Shown one piece after another: positions 21,373 through 30,678 of a DNA stretch of 64,000 nucleotides. How positions within the stretch are numbered: position 1 is the first letter of the stretch; every line of letters begins with the position of its first letter. Under the pieces are notes generated by a model. That model did not search any database and had not been told where the DNA came from. It saw only the letters and a list, made by a program, of their open reading frames with translations. This DNA is from Thiohalospira halophila DSM 15071. GTDB lineage: Bacteria; Pseudomonadota; Gammaproteobacteria; Thiohalospirales; Thiohalospiraceae. The position numbers and the translations under genes are program-made. The stretch covers positions 56,734 through 120,733 of the forward strand of contig NZ_FOMJ01000008.1 in the NCBI RefSeq assembly GCF_900112605.1. The letters run 5' to 3'.

Positions 21373-23024
21373 TTCGCGACTGGTTCCGCAGCGGACGCCC
21401 CTGGATCTGGCTCAACGCCGCGGCGGTGAGTACCAGCGTCATCGCGGTGGTGGCGCTCATCCTGCTCATCGCCGTCAACGGCCTGGCCCACTTCTGGCCG
21501 GCCCAGGTCATCGAGGCGGAATACAACCCGCCCAACGGCGAACCCTACCGCCTTATCGGCGCCGTCACCGACAGTGAGCAGGTGGCCGGCGTCCGCCTGC
21601 GGGACAGCGGCGTTCCCGTGGACGATGTCGAGGAGTTCTACACCCGCTACACGGTGAAGACCGGCAACCGCCAGGCCCTGGGCATGGACTTCCGGCCCAT
21701 CCTCGCCCACCGGATGTCCGACATCTCCACGCCCGAGGACCTCATGGTCCTGGAGCGCCGGGAGTGGGGGGACTTCATCGGCCGCCTCAAGACCGTCCGC
21801 GAGCAGGGCGAGGTGGTCGCCGAGGGCGACGAGGCTCGGCCGGCGCTCATGGAGCGGCTGGAGCGGGCACGCGGCCTGGCCGATCGGATCGAGGCCATCG
21901 AGTCCGGCCGCATGGCGGACATCAACTACCAGATCGATCAGCTCCGCCTGGATCGCCGCGGCCTGGAGCTGCGCGGGGTGGAGGACGAGTCCGCCTACGC
22001 CGCCATCGAGGAACAGAAGGCGGCGCTGGAGGCCGAGTTCGCCGACCTCCGCGCCGAGCTGGAGCGGCTCAAGGAGCAGGCCCAGCGCGACAGCCTCACC
22101 GCCGAGATCATGGATGGCCGGGTCATCGAGGTCCCGCTGGCCAACATCGTCCGCCTCCACTACCCCAACGAGATGGGCTGGACCGACGCCGTCGGCCACT
22201 ACCTGACCATGCTCTGGAACTTCGTCTCCGAGGAGCCCCGGGAGGCGAACACCGAGGGCGGTATCTTCCCCGCCATCTTCGGCACCGTGGTCATGGTCCT
22301 GCTGATGTCGGTCTTCGTGACCCCCTTCGGCATCATCGCGGCCATCTACATCCGCGAGTACGCCCGCCAGGGGCCGGTGATCCGGACCATCCGCATCGCC
22401 GTGAACAACCTCGCCGGGGTGCCCTCCATCGTCTACGGCGTCTTTGGTCTGGGCTTCTTCGTCTACATGATCGGCGGCACCATCGACCAGGTCTTCTACC
22501 CGGAGGCACTGCCCTCGCCCACCTTCGGCACGCCGGGGCTGCTCTGGGCCTCCCTGACCCTGGCCCTGCTCACCCTGCCGGTGGTCATCGTCGCCACCGA
22601 GGAGGGGCTGGCCCGGGTGCCGCGCTCGGTGCGCGAGGGCAGCCTCGCCCTGGGCGCGACCAAGGCGGAGACCCTCTGGCGCACGGTCCTGCCCATGGCC
22701 AGCCCCGCCATGATGACCGGGCTCATCCTCGCCGTGGCGCGCGCCGCCGGCGAGGTGGCGCCGCTTATGCTGGTGGGCGTGGTCAAGCTGGCGCCGTCGC
22801 TGCCCCTGGACGGCAACTTCCCCTTCCTCCACCTGGAGCGGAAGTTCATGCACCTGGGCTTCCACATCTACGACGTGGGCTTCCAGAGCCCCAACGTCGA
22901 GGCGGCCCGGCCGCTGGTCTACGCCACCGCGCTGCTTCTCATCGTCATCATCGTGGCGCTGAACCTGGTCGCCATCAGCATCCGTAACCGCCTGCGCGAG
23001 AAGTACCGCAACCTGGAATCCTGA
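21369..23024 (+). CDS. pstA: Phosphate ABC transporter permease PstA, long form
   Basis: A 551-residue permease (E. coli PstA has 296). After one N-terminal helix (about 14-40) there is an insert of about 240 residues with a predicted coiled coil ([20 protein letters not shown], near residues 210-240). The permease domain follows, with five helices and the coupling loop [20 protein letters not shown]. The extra domain is paired with the long PstC. Its place between the first two helices suggests both inserts face the periplasm together. Start overlaps the pstC stop. Confidence 0.94.
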   Translation: MIRDWFRSGRPWIWLNAAAVSTSVIAVVALILLIAVNGLAHFWPAQVIEAEYNPPNGEPYRLIGAVTDSEQVAGVRLRDSGVPVDDVEEFYTRYTVKTGNRQALGMDFRPILAHRMSDISTPEDLMVLERREWGDFIGRLKTVREQGEVVAEGDEARPALMERLERARGLADRIEAIESGRMADINYQIDQLRLDRRGLELRGVEDESAYAAIEEQKAALEAEFADLRAELERLKEQAQRDSLTAEIMDGRVIEVPLANIVRLHYPNEMGWTDAVGHYLTMLWNFVSEEPREANTEGGIFPAIFGTVVMVLLMSVFVTPFGIIAAIYIREYARQGPVIRTIRIAVNNLAGVPSIVYGVFGLGFFVYMIGGTIDQVFYPEALPSPTFGTPGLLWASLTLALLTLPVVIVATEEGLARVPRSVREGSLALGATKAETLWRTVLPMASPAMMTGLILAVARAAGEVAPLMLVGVVKLAPSLPLDGNFPFLHLERKFMHLGFHIYDVGFQSPNVEAARPLVYATALLLIVIIVALNLVAISIRNRLREKYRNLES

Positions 23025-23037
23025 ACGGGCCGACACC

Positions 23038-23871
23038 ATGAGCGAGAAAGCGAGCACCCCCAACATCCAGATCGCCGGCCTCGACGAAGATCAGCGGGCA
23101 CTCGACCTCAACCGGGAGGCGATCGCGCTGAAGGTCAACGACCTCGCCCTCTACTACGGCGAGGACCAGGCCCTGAAGGGGATCAACATGCGCATCCCGG
23201 AGAAGCGGGTCACCGCCTTCATCGGGCCCAGCGGCTGCGGCAAGTCCACCCTGCTGCGCTGCTTCAACCGCATGAACGACCTCATCGACACCGTCCGCAT
23301 CACCGGCGAGATCCGGCTGCACGACGAGAACATCTACGACAAGTCGGTGAACGTCCCCCACCTGCGCCAGCGCATCGGGATGGTCTTCCAGAAACCCAAC
23401 CCCTTCCCCAAGAGCATCTACGAGAATGTCGCCTACGGGCTGCGGATCCAGGGGGTGAAGGACCGGCGCCGGCTGGACGAGGCGGTGGAGAGCGCCCTGC
23501 GCGGCGCCGCGCTGTGGGACGAGGTCAAGGACCGGCTCAGCGCCAACGCCCTGGGCCTCTCCGGCGGCCAGCAGCAGCGGCTGGTCATCGCCCGGGCCAT
23601 CGCGGTGGAGCCGGAGGTCCTGCTGCTGGACGAACCGGCCTCGGCCCTGGACCCCATCTCCACGCTCAAGCTGGAGGAGCTCATCTACGAGCTCAAGGAC
23701 CGGTTCACCATCGCCATCGTGACCCACAACATGCAGCAGGCGGCCCGGGTCTCCGACTATACTGCCTTCATGTACATGGGCGAGCTCATCGAGTTCGCCG
23801 ATACCAACACCCTGTTCACCAATCCCTCGCAGAAGCAGACCGAGGATTACATCACCGGTCGCTACGGCTGA
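23038..23871 (+). CDS. pstB: Phosphate ABC transporter ATP-binding protein PstB
   Basis: Cytosolic ATPase of the Pst importer, 277 residues. Walker A is GPSGCGKST, the signature is LSGGQQQR and Walker B is [13 protein letters not shown]. The H-loop is in VTHNMQQA. The N-terminal 35 residues before VNDLALYYG are an extension seen in several gammaproteobacterial PstB proteins. It follows pstA by 13 bases. Confidence 0.97.
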   Translation: MSEKASTPNIQIAGLDEDQRALDLNREAIALKVNDLALYYGEDQALKGINMRIPEKRVTAFIGPSGCGKSTLLRCFNRMNDLIDTVRITGEIRLHDENIYDKSVNVPHLRQRIGMVFQKPNPFPKSIYENVAYGLRIQGVKDRRRLDEAVESALRGAALWDEVKDRLSANALGLSGGQQQRLVIARAIAVEPEVLLLDEPASALDPISTLKLEELIYELKDRFTIAIVTHNMQQAARVSDYTAFMYMGELIEFADTNTLFTNPSQKQTEDYITGRYG

Positions 23872-23890
23872 GGCAATGGCAGGAGGCGAG

Positions 23891-24661
23891 ATGAGCGAGA
23901 CGGACACCCCCCGCGGCGATGACGACCGCGACACCGGCCGCGGCGAGTCCATGGACCTGGGCCACCACATCTCCCAGCAGTTCAACACCGAGCTGGAGGA
24001 TGTGCGCAACAAGGTCCTGACCATGGGCGGGCTGGTGGAGCAGCAGCTCCAGGACGCAGTCACCGCCCTGGTGGAAGGCGACCACCGCATGGCCGAGCTG
24101 GTCACCACCAACGACTACAAGGTCAACGCCCTGGAGGTGACCATCGACGAGGAGTGCAGCCACATCCTCGCCCGCCGCCAGCCCGCGGCCGGCGACCTGC
24201 GCCTCATCGTCACTATCATCAAGACCATCACCGACCTGGAGCGCATCGGCGACGAGGCGGAGAAGATTGGCCATCTGGCCGTCCATCTGGCCGACCTGGA
24301 TGGCAGCCGCGCCACCTTCAGCGCCATCCAGAGCCAGGGGGAGCACGTCCGCAACATGGTCCACTCCGCCCTGGACGCCCTGGCACGGCTGGACGTGGAC
24401 CAGGCGGTGGCCACCGCCCGGGACGACGCCAAGGTGGACAAGGAGTACGAGGGGATCATGCGCCAGCTCATCACCTTCATGATGGAGGATGCGCGCCAGA
24501 TCACCCGCTCCCTGGACATCATGTGGGCCGCCCGCTCCCTGGAGCGCATCGGCGACCACGCCCGCAACATCTGCGAGTACGTCATCTACCTGGTCCGCGG
24601 CAAGGATGTCCGCCACACCAGCATCGAGCAGATGGAGAAGGAGGTTCGCCAGGGGCGTTAA
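23891..24661 (+). CDS. phoU: Phosphate signalling protein PhoU
   Basis: Negative modulator that links Pst transport to PhoR, 256 residues. I choose ATG 23891 because AGGAGG (23881-23886) lies four bases before it; an ATG at 23876 is too far upstream. An acidic N-terminal tail of about 20 residues precedes two three-helix bundles, each with the metal-binding E(D)xxxD pattern (ITDLERIGDEAEKIG and AARSLERIGDHARNICE). Last gene of the pst transcript. Confidence 0.96.
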   Translation: MSETDTPRGDDDRDTGRGESMDLGHHISQQFNTELEDVRNKVLTMGGLVEQQLQDAVTALVEGDHRMAELVTTNDYKVNALEVTIDEECSHILARRQPAAGDLRLIVTIIKTITDLERIGDEAEKIGHLAVHLADLDGSRATFSAIQSQGEHVRNMVHSALDALARLDVDQAVATARDDAKVDKEYEGIMRQLITFMMEDARQITRSLDIMWAARSLERIGDHARNICEYVIYLVRGKDVRHTSIEQMEKEVRQGR

Positions 24662-24690
24662 GGCGGGAGCAGCCGGGGCCTCGGCCCGGG

Positions 24691-26721
24691 CTACTCGCTG
24701 TCGAGCATCCCGCGCAGGGCGGCCAGACGGGAGCGATTGCGCTCCTTGCGCTCCTCCGGGTCCTCCTCGGCGCCGTCGCGCCCCGGCCAGTGGATCTCCT
24801 CCTCGGGCAGTTCTTCCAGGAATCGGCTGGGATCGCAGCTCACCTTCTCGCCACCGCGCTGGCGCTGGCGCGCCAGGGTCAGGGTCAGGGAGCGCTGGGC
24901 CCGGGTGAGCCCCACGTAGGCCAGCCGCCGCTCCTCTTCCACGGTATCGCCGTCCACCGCCGAGTGGTGAGGCAGGATGGACTCCTCCATGCCCACCAGG
25001 AAGACGTGGGGGAACTCCAGCCCCTTGGCGGCGTGCAGGGTCATGAGGTTCACCGCGTCCGGCCCCTCCTCGTCGTCCTCCTGGCGGGAGAGGACGTCCA
25101 CCAGGGTCAGGTGGCGGACCAGCTCCCCCAGCTCCTCGGGGCCGTCCTCGCGCTCGGCCAGCCGCTCCATCCACGCCGTCAGCTCGGTGACGTTGCCCCA
25201 GCGCCGCTCCGCCTGGGCCGGGCTCTTGGAGGTATCCGTGAGCCAGGTCTCGTAGTCCATGGCCGCCAGCAGCCGCCGGGTGAGGTTGGCCGCCGACTCC
25301 CGGGGCGCCTCCTCCACCAGGTCGGCGATCCACTCGGCGAAGCCGCGCAGCTTCTCCACGGCGCGCTCGTCCAGATGGGCGGTAAGGCCCATCTCGAAGC
25401 AGGCGGAGAGCAGGGTGACCTCGCGATCCCGGGCGTAGTAGTTGAGCTTCTCCACCGTCGTGGCGCCGATGCCGCGGCGCGGGGTGTTCACCACCCGCAG
25501 GAAGGCGGCGTCATCCGCCGGGTTGGCCAGCAGCCGCAGATAGGCCATGACGTCCTTGATCTCGGTATGGGCGAAGAAGGACTGGCCGCCGGTGAGGGTA
25601 TAGGGGATGTCGTACTCGCGCAGCGCCTTCTCGAAGGCGCGCGCCTGGTAGTTGCCGCGGTAGAGGATGGCGTAGTCCCGCCAGTCGTTGCCGAGACGCA
25701 GGTGGTGGTGCATGAGCTCCGAGGCCACCCGCTCCGCCTCGTGCTCCTCGTTGCGCGTCTCCAGCACCCGGATGGGGTCGCCGGTGCCCAGCTCGCTCCA
25801 CAGTCGCTTCTCGTAGAGGTGGGGGTTGTAGGCGATGAGGTGGTTGGCCACCCGCAGGATCCGGGTCACCGAGCGGTAGTTCTGCTCCAGCTTGACCACG
25901 TGCAGGTCCGGGTAGTCGTGGCGCAGCTGCTCCAGGTTCTCCGGCCGGGCACCGCGCCAGGCGTAGATGGACTGGTCGTCATCGCCCACCACGGTGAGGC
26001 CGTTGCGCTCCCCCACCAGCAGCCGCACCAGCCGGTACTGGGCGGCGTTGGTATCCTGGTACTCGTCCACCAGCAGGTAGCGGATGCGCTGCTGCCAGCG
26101 CGCCAGCGCCTCGGCGTCGTTCTCGAACAGCCACACCGGCAGGCCGATGAGGTCGTCGAAGTCCACGGCGTTGTAGGCGCGCAGGTGGCGGGTGTACTCG
26201 GCGTAGATCCGGGCGGCGGCGATGTCCGCCGGGTCCTCCGGCTCGGCGGCCGCGGCCGCCTCCGGGGTGAGCCCGTCGTTCTTCCAGCGGCTGATCCGGC
26301 CGGCCACCGCCTGGGCCAGGTCGTCGTCGGTATTCGCCCGGCGGAGCAGGTCGCGCACCAGGGCCTGGGCATCGCTGGCGTCGTAGATGGAGAAACCGGG
26401 CCGCAGGCCCACCGCGCCGGTCTCGTGGCGCAGGATATCCAGCCCCAGGGTGTGGAAGGTGGAGACGCGCAGCCCGCGGGCATTGTTCAGCTGGCCGGAG
26501 ACGCGGGCCTTCATCTCCCGCGCCGCCTTGTTGGTGAAGGTCACCGCCGCGATGTTGCGCGCCGGCAGGCCGCACTGGTTGGCCAGGTAGGCGATCTTGG
26601 CGGTGATCACCCGCGTCTTGCCGGAGCCCGCGCCGGCGAGGACCAGCAGGGGGCTGTCCACGTGCCGGGCGGCCTCGCGCTGCGGGGGATTCAGGCCCTG
26701 GAGGGGATTGGCGTCGGTCAT
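24691..26721 (-). CDS. rep: ATP-dependent DNA helicase Rep
   Basis: 3'-5' superfamily 1A helicase that helps forks pass bound proteins, 676 residues against 673 in E. coli. Motif I is AGAGSGKTRV, Ia VTFTNKAAREM, II VDEYQDTN, III GDDDQSIYAWRGA, IV LEQNYRS, V LMTLHAAKGLEFPHVF and VI YVGLTRAQRSL. Similarity to Rep is seen throughout, including STFHTLGLDI and the C-terminal SRFLEELP. The likely PriC-interacting C-terminus ends LRGMLDSE. Divergent from the HelD-like gene. Confidence 0.95.
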   Translation of the reverse strand: MTDANPLQGLNPPQREAARHVDSPLLVLAGAGSGKTRVITAKIAYLANQCGLPARNIAAVTFTNKAAREMKARVSGQLNNARGLRVSTFHTLGLDILRHETGAVGLRPGFSIYDASDAQALVRDLLRRANTDDDLAQAVAGRISRWKNDGLTPEAAAAAEPEDPADIAAARIYAEYTRHLRAYNAVDFDDLIGLPVWLFENDAEALARWQQRIRYLLVDEYQDTNAAQYRLVRLLVGERNGLTVVGDDDQSIYAWRGARPENLEQLRHDYPDLHVVKLEQNYRSVTRILRVANHLIAYNPHLYEKRLWSELGTGDPIRVLETRNEEHEAERVASELMHHHLRLGNDWRDYAILYRGNYQARAFEKALREYDIPYTLTGGQSFFAHTEIKDVMAYLRLLANPADDAAFLRVVNTPRRGIGATTVEKLNYYARDREVTLLSACFEMGLTAHLDERAVEKLRGFAEWIADLVEEAPRESAANLTRRLLAAMDYETWLTDTSKSPAQAERRWGNVTELTAWMERLAEREDGPEELGELVRHLTLVDVLSRQEDDEEGPDAVNLMTLHAAKGLEFPHVFLVGMEESILPHHSAVDGDTVEEERRLAYVGLTRAQRSLTLTLARQRQRGGEKVSCDPSRFLEELPEEEIHWPGRDGAEEDPEERKERNRSRLAALRGMLDSE

Positions 26722-26767
26722 GCAGTCATTGTACCGCGCCGGGCGGGGCCCGCGGGAAGCGCCGGTT

Positions 26768-26797
26768 TTGACCGGCCCGCCGTCGCTTGGGGATAAT
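26768..26797 (+). promoter_or_regulatory. Promoter of the HelD-like gene
   Basis: TTGACC (26768-26773) and GATAAT (26792-26797), both five of six to consensus, are separated by 18 bases. Transcription would start near 26804, about 20 bases before ATG 26826. Confidence 0.7.
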
Positions 26798-26825
26798 CCG
26801 CGCTCCCGCCCGCCGGAGCGAGCCC

Positions 26826-28916
26826 ATGGCCAGCGATGAACCGGTAACCGAGACCGCCGCGGAGGATGCCGAGACGTACGAGCGCCGCCACCTGGAGCAG
26901 GTAAAGCGGCAGCTCCAGCGCGCCCTGCAGACCATCGAGCAGCGGCTGAACGACTACGCCCGCGAGGTCCAGCAGCAGAAGGAGTACCTCTGGGAGGGCC
27001 GCGCCGACATGGACCACGCCGAGAAGGTCTCCACCCGGGAGTCCATCGAGCGGGCGGCGGCCACCGGCGAGGCGGTGCAGGAGCGCCAGCGGCGACTGGC
27101 CAAGCTCCGCCGCGCCCCCTACTTCGGCCGCTTCGACTTCGCCCCGGCCGGCGGCGAGGGGCAGCCGGTCTACATCGGGATCCACCACTTTCACGACGAC
27201 GACAGCGGCGAGGACGTCATCCACGACTGGCGCGCGCCCATCGCCTCGCTCTTCTACGACTACGAGACCGGTCCGGCGACCTACCACGCCCCGGAGGGGG
27301 CGGTGGAGGGCGAGGTCCTGCGCAAGCGGCAGTTCCGCATCCGCGACGGCGAGATGGCATTCATGATCGAGAGTTCGGTGAACGTCGTCGACGAGGTCCT
27401 CCAGGAGGAGCTGGCCCGCTCCTCCGACGAGGGCATGCGCAACATCGTCGCCACCATCCAGCGCGACCAGAATGCCATCATCCGGGATGCCGACGCGCCG
27501 GTGCTGGTCATCCAGGGGGTGGCCGGCTCCGGCAAGACCTCCATCGCCCTGCACCGCATCGCCTTCCTCCTCTACCACTACAAGGAGAGCCTGAGCTCCG
27601 ACGACATCCTCATCCTCTCCCCGAACCGGGTCTTCTCCGACTACATCGCCGACGTCCTTCCGGAGCTGGGGGAGGAGGCGGTCCATCAGGTCGGCATGGA
27701 GCAGCTCGCCCACGAGCTGCTGGAGGGGGAATACCGCTTCCAGAGCTTCTTCGAGCAGACCACGGCGCTGCTGGAACGCGACGACCCGGCCATGCGCGAG
27801 CGGGTGGCGCGCAAGTCCTCCACCGAGTTCCTGGACCGGCTGGGGGAGTACGCCGGCTACGTGGAGTCCCGGCGCTTCGCCGCCGAGGACATCTGGGTGG
27901 CGCGGCGCTACGTCCCCGGCTGGCTGCTGGAGGAGACCTTCCGCAAGCACCGCCGGCTGGGGACCACCGAGCGCGTCCGCCAGGTGACCCACGAGATCGA
28001 GCGCAAGATCGGGCTGGAGTACAACGTCGACCTGGAGCCCGGCGAGCGCCGGGAGCTGCGGGAGAAGATCAAGGGCATGGTGCAGCAGTCGACCCTGCGC
28101 GAGACCTACAAGGGCTTCTTCGAGTGGCTGGGGGAGCCGGACCTCTTCCGGCCGGTGAAGGGGCGGCTGGAGTACGCCGACGTCTTCCCCCTCATCTACC
28201 TCAAGCTGCGGCTGGAGGGGATGAACTCCCGCTGGCGCGACATCAAGCACCTCATCGTCGACGAGATGCAGGACTACACCCCGGTGCAGTACGCGGTGCT
28301 GGGCCGGCTCTTCGCCTGCAACATGACCATCCTCGGCGACGCCAGCCAGGCGGTGAACCCGGTCACCGCCTCCGACTCCGCCGAGATCCAGCGCGCCCTC
28401 CGCGGGGCGGTGCGAGTAAAGCTCACCAAGAGCTACCGCTCCAGCTACGAGATTACCCGTTTCGCCCAGCGCATCCTCCCCGACCCGGAACTGGAGGCGC
28501 TGGAGCGCCATGGCGAGGAGCCGGAGATCATCGCCTGCCGCAACCGCAAGGCGGAGAACGCCACCCTCTGCCGGACGGTGGAGGAGTTCCTCGCCTCCGA
28601 CCACAACCACCTGGGGGTGATCACCCGAACCCAGCGCCAGGCCCGCCAGGTCCACAAGGCCCTCGCCGACGCCGGGCTGGAGGCCCAGCTCGTGGACGAG
28701 GAGACCGGGACCTTCGGCCACGGCGTGCTGATCTGCAGCGCCCACCTGGCCAAGGGGCTGGAGTTCGACCGCGTCGTCGTCCCCATGGCCAGCGCCGACA
28801 ACTACGCCAGCGAGACCGACCGCCACCTCCTCTACGTCGCCTGCACCCGCGCCATGCACCGGCTCACACTCACCCACACCGGGGCGGTGACGCCGCTCAT
28901 CGGGCCGGCGGCGTAG
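26826..28916 (+). CDS. helD: HelD-family RNA polymerase-associated ATPase (UvrD/Rep-like)
   Basis: A 696-residue superfamily 1 ATPase. The N-terminal 100 residues form a long charged coiled coil (EQVKRQLQRALQTIEQRLND), followed by the HelD hallmark HDWRAPIASLFYDYETGPA and GEVLRKRQFRIRDGEM. Walker A is GVAGSGKTSIALHR. The 1A-domain insertion spans about residues 290-430. The DEMQDYTPVQ, KSYRSS, AHLAKGLEFDRVVV and YVACTRAMHRLTL motifs complete the motor. Known HelD proteins of Firmicutes and Actinobacteria prise nucleic acids from stalled RNA polymerase. That role is inferred here from the domain order. The alternative, a UvrD-like DNA helicase, is less likely given the N-terminal arm. Confidence 0.85.
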   Translation: MASDEPVTETAAEDAETYERRHLEQVKRQLQRALQTIEQRLNDYAREVQQQKEYLWEGRADMDHAEKVSTRESIERAAATGEAVQERQRRLAKLRRAPYFGRFDFAPAGGEGQPVYIGIHHFHDDDSGEDVIHDWRAPIASLFYDYETGPATYHAPEGAVEGEVLRKRQFRIRDGEMAFMIESSVNVVDEVLQEELARSSDEGMRNIVATIQRDQNAIIRDADAPVLVIQGVAGSGKTSIALHRIAFLLYHYKESLSSDDILILSPNRVFSDYIADVLPELGEEAVHQVGMEQLAHELLEGEYRFQSFFEQTTALLERDDPAMRERVARKSSTEFLDRLGEYAGYVESRRFAAEDIWVARRYVPGWLLEETFRKHRRLGTTERVRQVTHEIERKIGLEYNVDLEPGERRELREKIKGMVQQSTLRETYKGFFEWLGEPDLFRPVKGRLEYADVFPLIYLKLRLEGMNSRWRDIKHLIVDEMQDYTPVQYAVLGRLFACNMTILGDASQAVNPVTASDSAEIQRALRGAVRVKLTKSYRSSYEITRFAQRILPDPELEALERHGEEPEIIACRNRKAENATLCRTVEEFLASDHNHLGVITRTQRQARQVHKALADAGLEAQLVDEETGTFGHGVLICSAHLAKGLEFDRVVVPMASADNYASETDRHLLYVACTRAMHRLTLTHTGAVTPLIGPAA

Positions 28917-28922
28917 GCCGGC

Positions 28923-30434
28923 TCAGGTCCCGCAGAAGGTCCGCTCCACGCGCTGCTCGTCGCGGGGCGGGCGGGCCAGCTCCTCCTCGCCGGGGTGCTC
29001 GGCGAAGGGATCGGTGAGCACCGCCAGCAGCCGTTCCATGGGTTCGAAGTCGCCCTCCTCGGTGGCGGCATCCACCGCCCACTGGGCCAGGTGGTTGCGC
29101 AGGACGAACTTCGGGTTCACCACCCGCATGGCGGCCTGGCGGTCCGCCTCGGGGTGCCCCTGGGTCGCCAGCCGCTCGCGCCAGCGCGCCAGCCAGGCAG
29201 TGATGGCGTCGCGCTCGCTGAAGCGATCCACCACCGCGGCATCGGCGGGGCCGGCGGTATCCGGGAGGTCGGCGAGGCCGCGCAGGGTGAGGTGGTAGTC
29301 GGCCCGGCCATCGGCCATGGCCTGGAGGAGGTCGTGGATGAGTTCGCCGTCGCCCTCGCGGACCTCGGCAAGCCCCAGCCGCTGGGCCATGAGACCGCGC
29401 CAGGTCGTCTCGAAGCGCGGCAGGAACTCGTCCAGCAGCGCCCGAGCACGCCCCACCCGGGCCTCGCTCTCCTCTTCCAGCAGGGGCAGCAGGCACTCGG
29501 CCAGCCGGGTCAGCCCCCAGCGGGCCATCACCGGCTGCTGGTCGAAGGCGTAGCGGCCGCCGGTGTCGATGGAGCTGTAGACGGTATCGGCGGCGTAGGT
29601 GTCCAGGAACCCGAAGGGGCCGTAGTCCAGGGTCTCGCCGGCCAGGGCGAGGTTGTCGGTATTCATGACGCCGTGGATGAAACCGGCGGCCATCCAGTGG
29701 GCCACCAGATCCGCGGTGCGGGCGATTACCGCCGAGAAGAGCGCCGGGTAGGGCTCCTCCGCCTCGGCGACCTCCGGGTAGTGGCGGTGGATGACGTAGT
29801 CGGCCAGGGTGCGGACGCTCTCGACGTCGCCCTGGCGGCCGAAGTACTCGAAGGTCCCCACGCGGACGTGGCTGGCCGCCACCCGGGTGATGATGCCGCC
29901 GGGATGGACCGCCCAGCCCCGGCGCACCGGCTCGCCGGTGGTCACCGCCGCCAGCGCCCGGGTGGTGGGAACGCCCAGGGCGGCCATGAACTCCGAGCCG
30001 AGGTACTCCCGCACCACCGGTCCGATGGGGGCACGACCGTCGCCGCCCCGGGAGAAGGGGGTGGGGCCGGCGCCCTTGAGCTGGATGTCCCGCCGGATGC
30101 CGTGCCGGTCCACCACCTCGCCCAGGAGGATGGCGCGGCCGTCGCCGAGCTGCGGCACCCAGTTGCCGAACTGGTGGCCGGCGTAGGCCAGGGCCCGGGG
30201 TTCGGCGCCCTCGGGGAGCCGGTTCCCGGCCAGCATCGCCAGCCCCTCCGGGGAGCGCAATGCCGCCGGGTCGATCCCCAGCTCCCGGGCCAGTTCGTCG
30301 TTCACCCGCACCAGGCCGGGATCGGCCACCGGGGTGGGCGCGACGGCAGCGTGGAACCCCTCGGGCAGGCGCGGCCCCTCGGCGAAGGGGATGGGGCCGG
30401 TGGCGGACGGCTCGGCGGATTCGGCGATGGACAC
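28923..30434 (-). CDS. selO: Protein adenylyltransferase SelO (YdiU)
   Basis: Pseudokinase-fold enzyme that transfers AMP to proteins, linked to oxidative stress. The 503 residues show ALAYAGHQFGNWVPQLGDGRA, the KGAGPTPFSRGGDGRAPIGP nucleotide loop, the FIHGVMNTDN segment with active-site Asn/Asp and LDYGPFGFLD. The C-terminus ends in FCGT: the cysteine occupies the place of the selenocysteine in eukaryotic SelO. Convergent with helD, with 6 bases between the stops. Confidence 0.94.
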   Translation of the reverse strand: MSIAESAEPSATGPIPFAEGPRLPEGFHAAVAPTPVADPGLVRVNDELARELGIDPAALRSPEGLAMLAGNRLPEGAEPRALAYAGHQFGNWVPQLGDGRAILLGEVVDRHGIRRDIQLKGAGPTPFSRGGDGRAPIGPVVREYLGSEFMAALGVPTTRALAAVTTGEPVRRGWAVHPGGIITRVAASHVRVGTFEYFGRQGDVESVRTLADYVIHRHYPEVAEAEEPYPALFSAVIARTADLVAHWMAAGFIHGVMNTDNLALAGETLDYGPFGFLDTYAADTVYSSIDTGGRYAFDQQPVMARWGLTRLAECLLPLLEEESEARVGRARALLDEFLPRFETTWRGLMAQRLGLAEVREGDGELIHDLLQAMADGRADYHLTLRGLADLPDTAGPADAAVVDRFSERDAITAWLARWRERLATQGHPEADRQAAMRVVNPKFVLRNHLAQWAVDAATEEGDFEPMERLLAVLTDPFAEHPGEEELARPPRDEQRVERTFCGT

Positions 30435-30533
30435 GGCACAACTCCCAAGTGTTTTACTCAGGATTTAGGCTACCACGTCTGTCGCCCGGCGGGGAGGGCC
30501 GGGCATCCGTATCACTTGCCCGGAAGGGACTCA

Positions 30534-30643
30534 GCGGTCGGCGCAAGTCCCTGAGCCCGGGTCGTCGGCAACAGGGATGCTGCCGTCGAGCCGACAGGGA
30601 TGTCTTTACGGCGTACCCGGGATCAGGGACTTGTGCCGACCGC
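30534..30643 (+). repeat. Structured intergenic repeat, copy 1 (long stem with two GGGA-loop hairpins)
   Basis: Two 28-base arms (30534-30561 and 30616-30643) pair at 26 positions, and one mismatch would be a G-U wobble in RNA. They enclose a 54-base core with two small hairpins: CGGCAACA-GGGA-TGCTGCCG (one A-C mismatch) and GACA-GGGA-TGTC, plus a short ACGGCGT palindrome. The core matches copy 2 at 44 of 54 positions, while the outer arms have unrelated sequence but the same structure. AGGGACT at 30525-30531 can also pair with 30546-30552. It lies between the start of selO and the end of the thioredoxin-fold gene, both on the minus strand. The whole gap 30435-30678 holds no gene that I can support. 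Confidence 0.8.
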
Positions 30644-30678
30644 CCCGGATAGGCGGACGCCCTTACTTAAGGGCCAGC

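Noticed and set aside
24154..26796. An 880-codon open frame on the plus strand opposite rep
   Set aside because: It is the mirror of rep, with Leu/Gly/His-rich shadow composition and no domain. The rep frame has all helicase motifs.
28923..30434. Selenocysteine codon in selO
   Set aside because: The gene ends with a plain Cys codon (FCGT) before the stop. No in-frame TGA is present.
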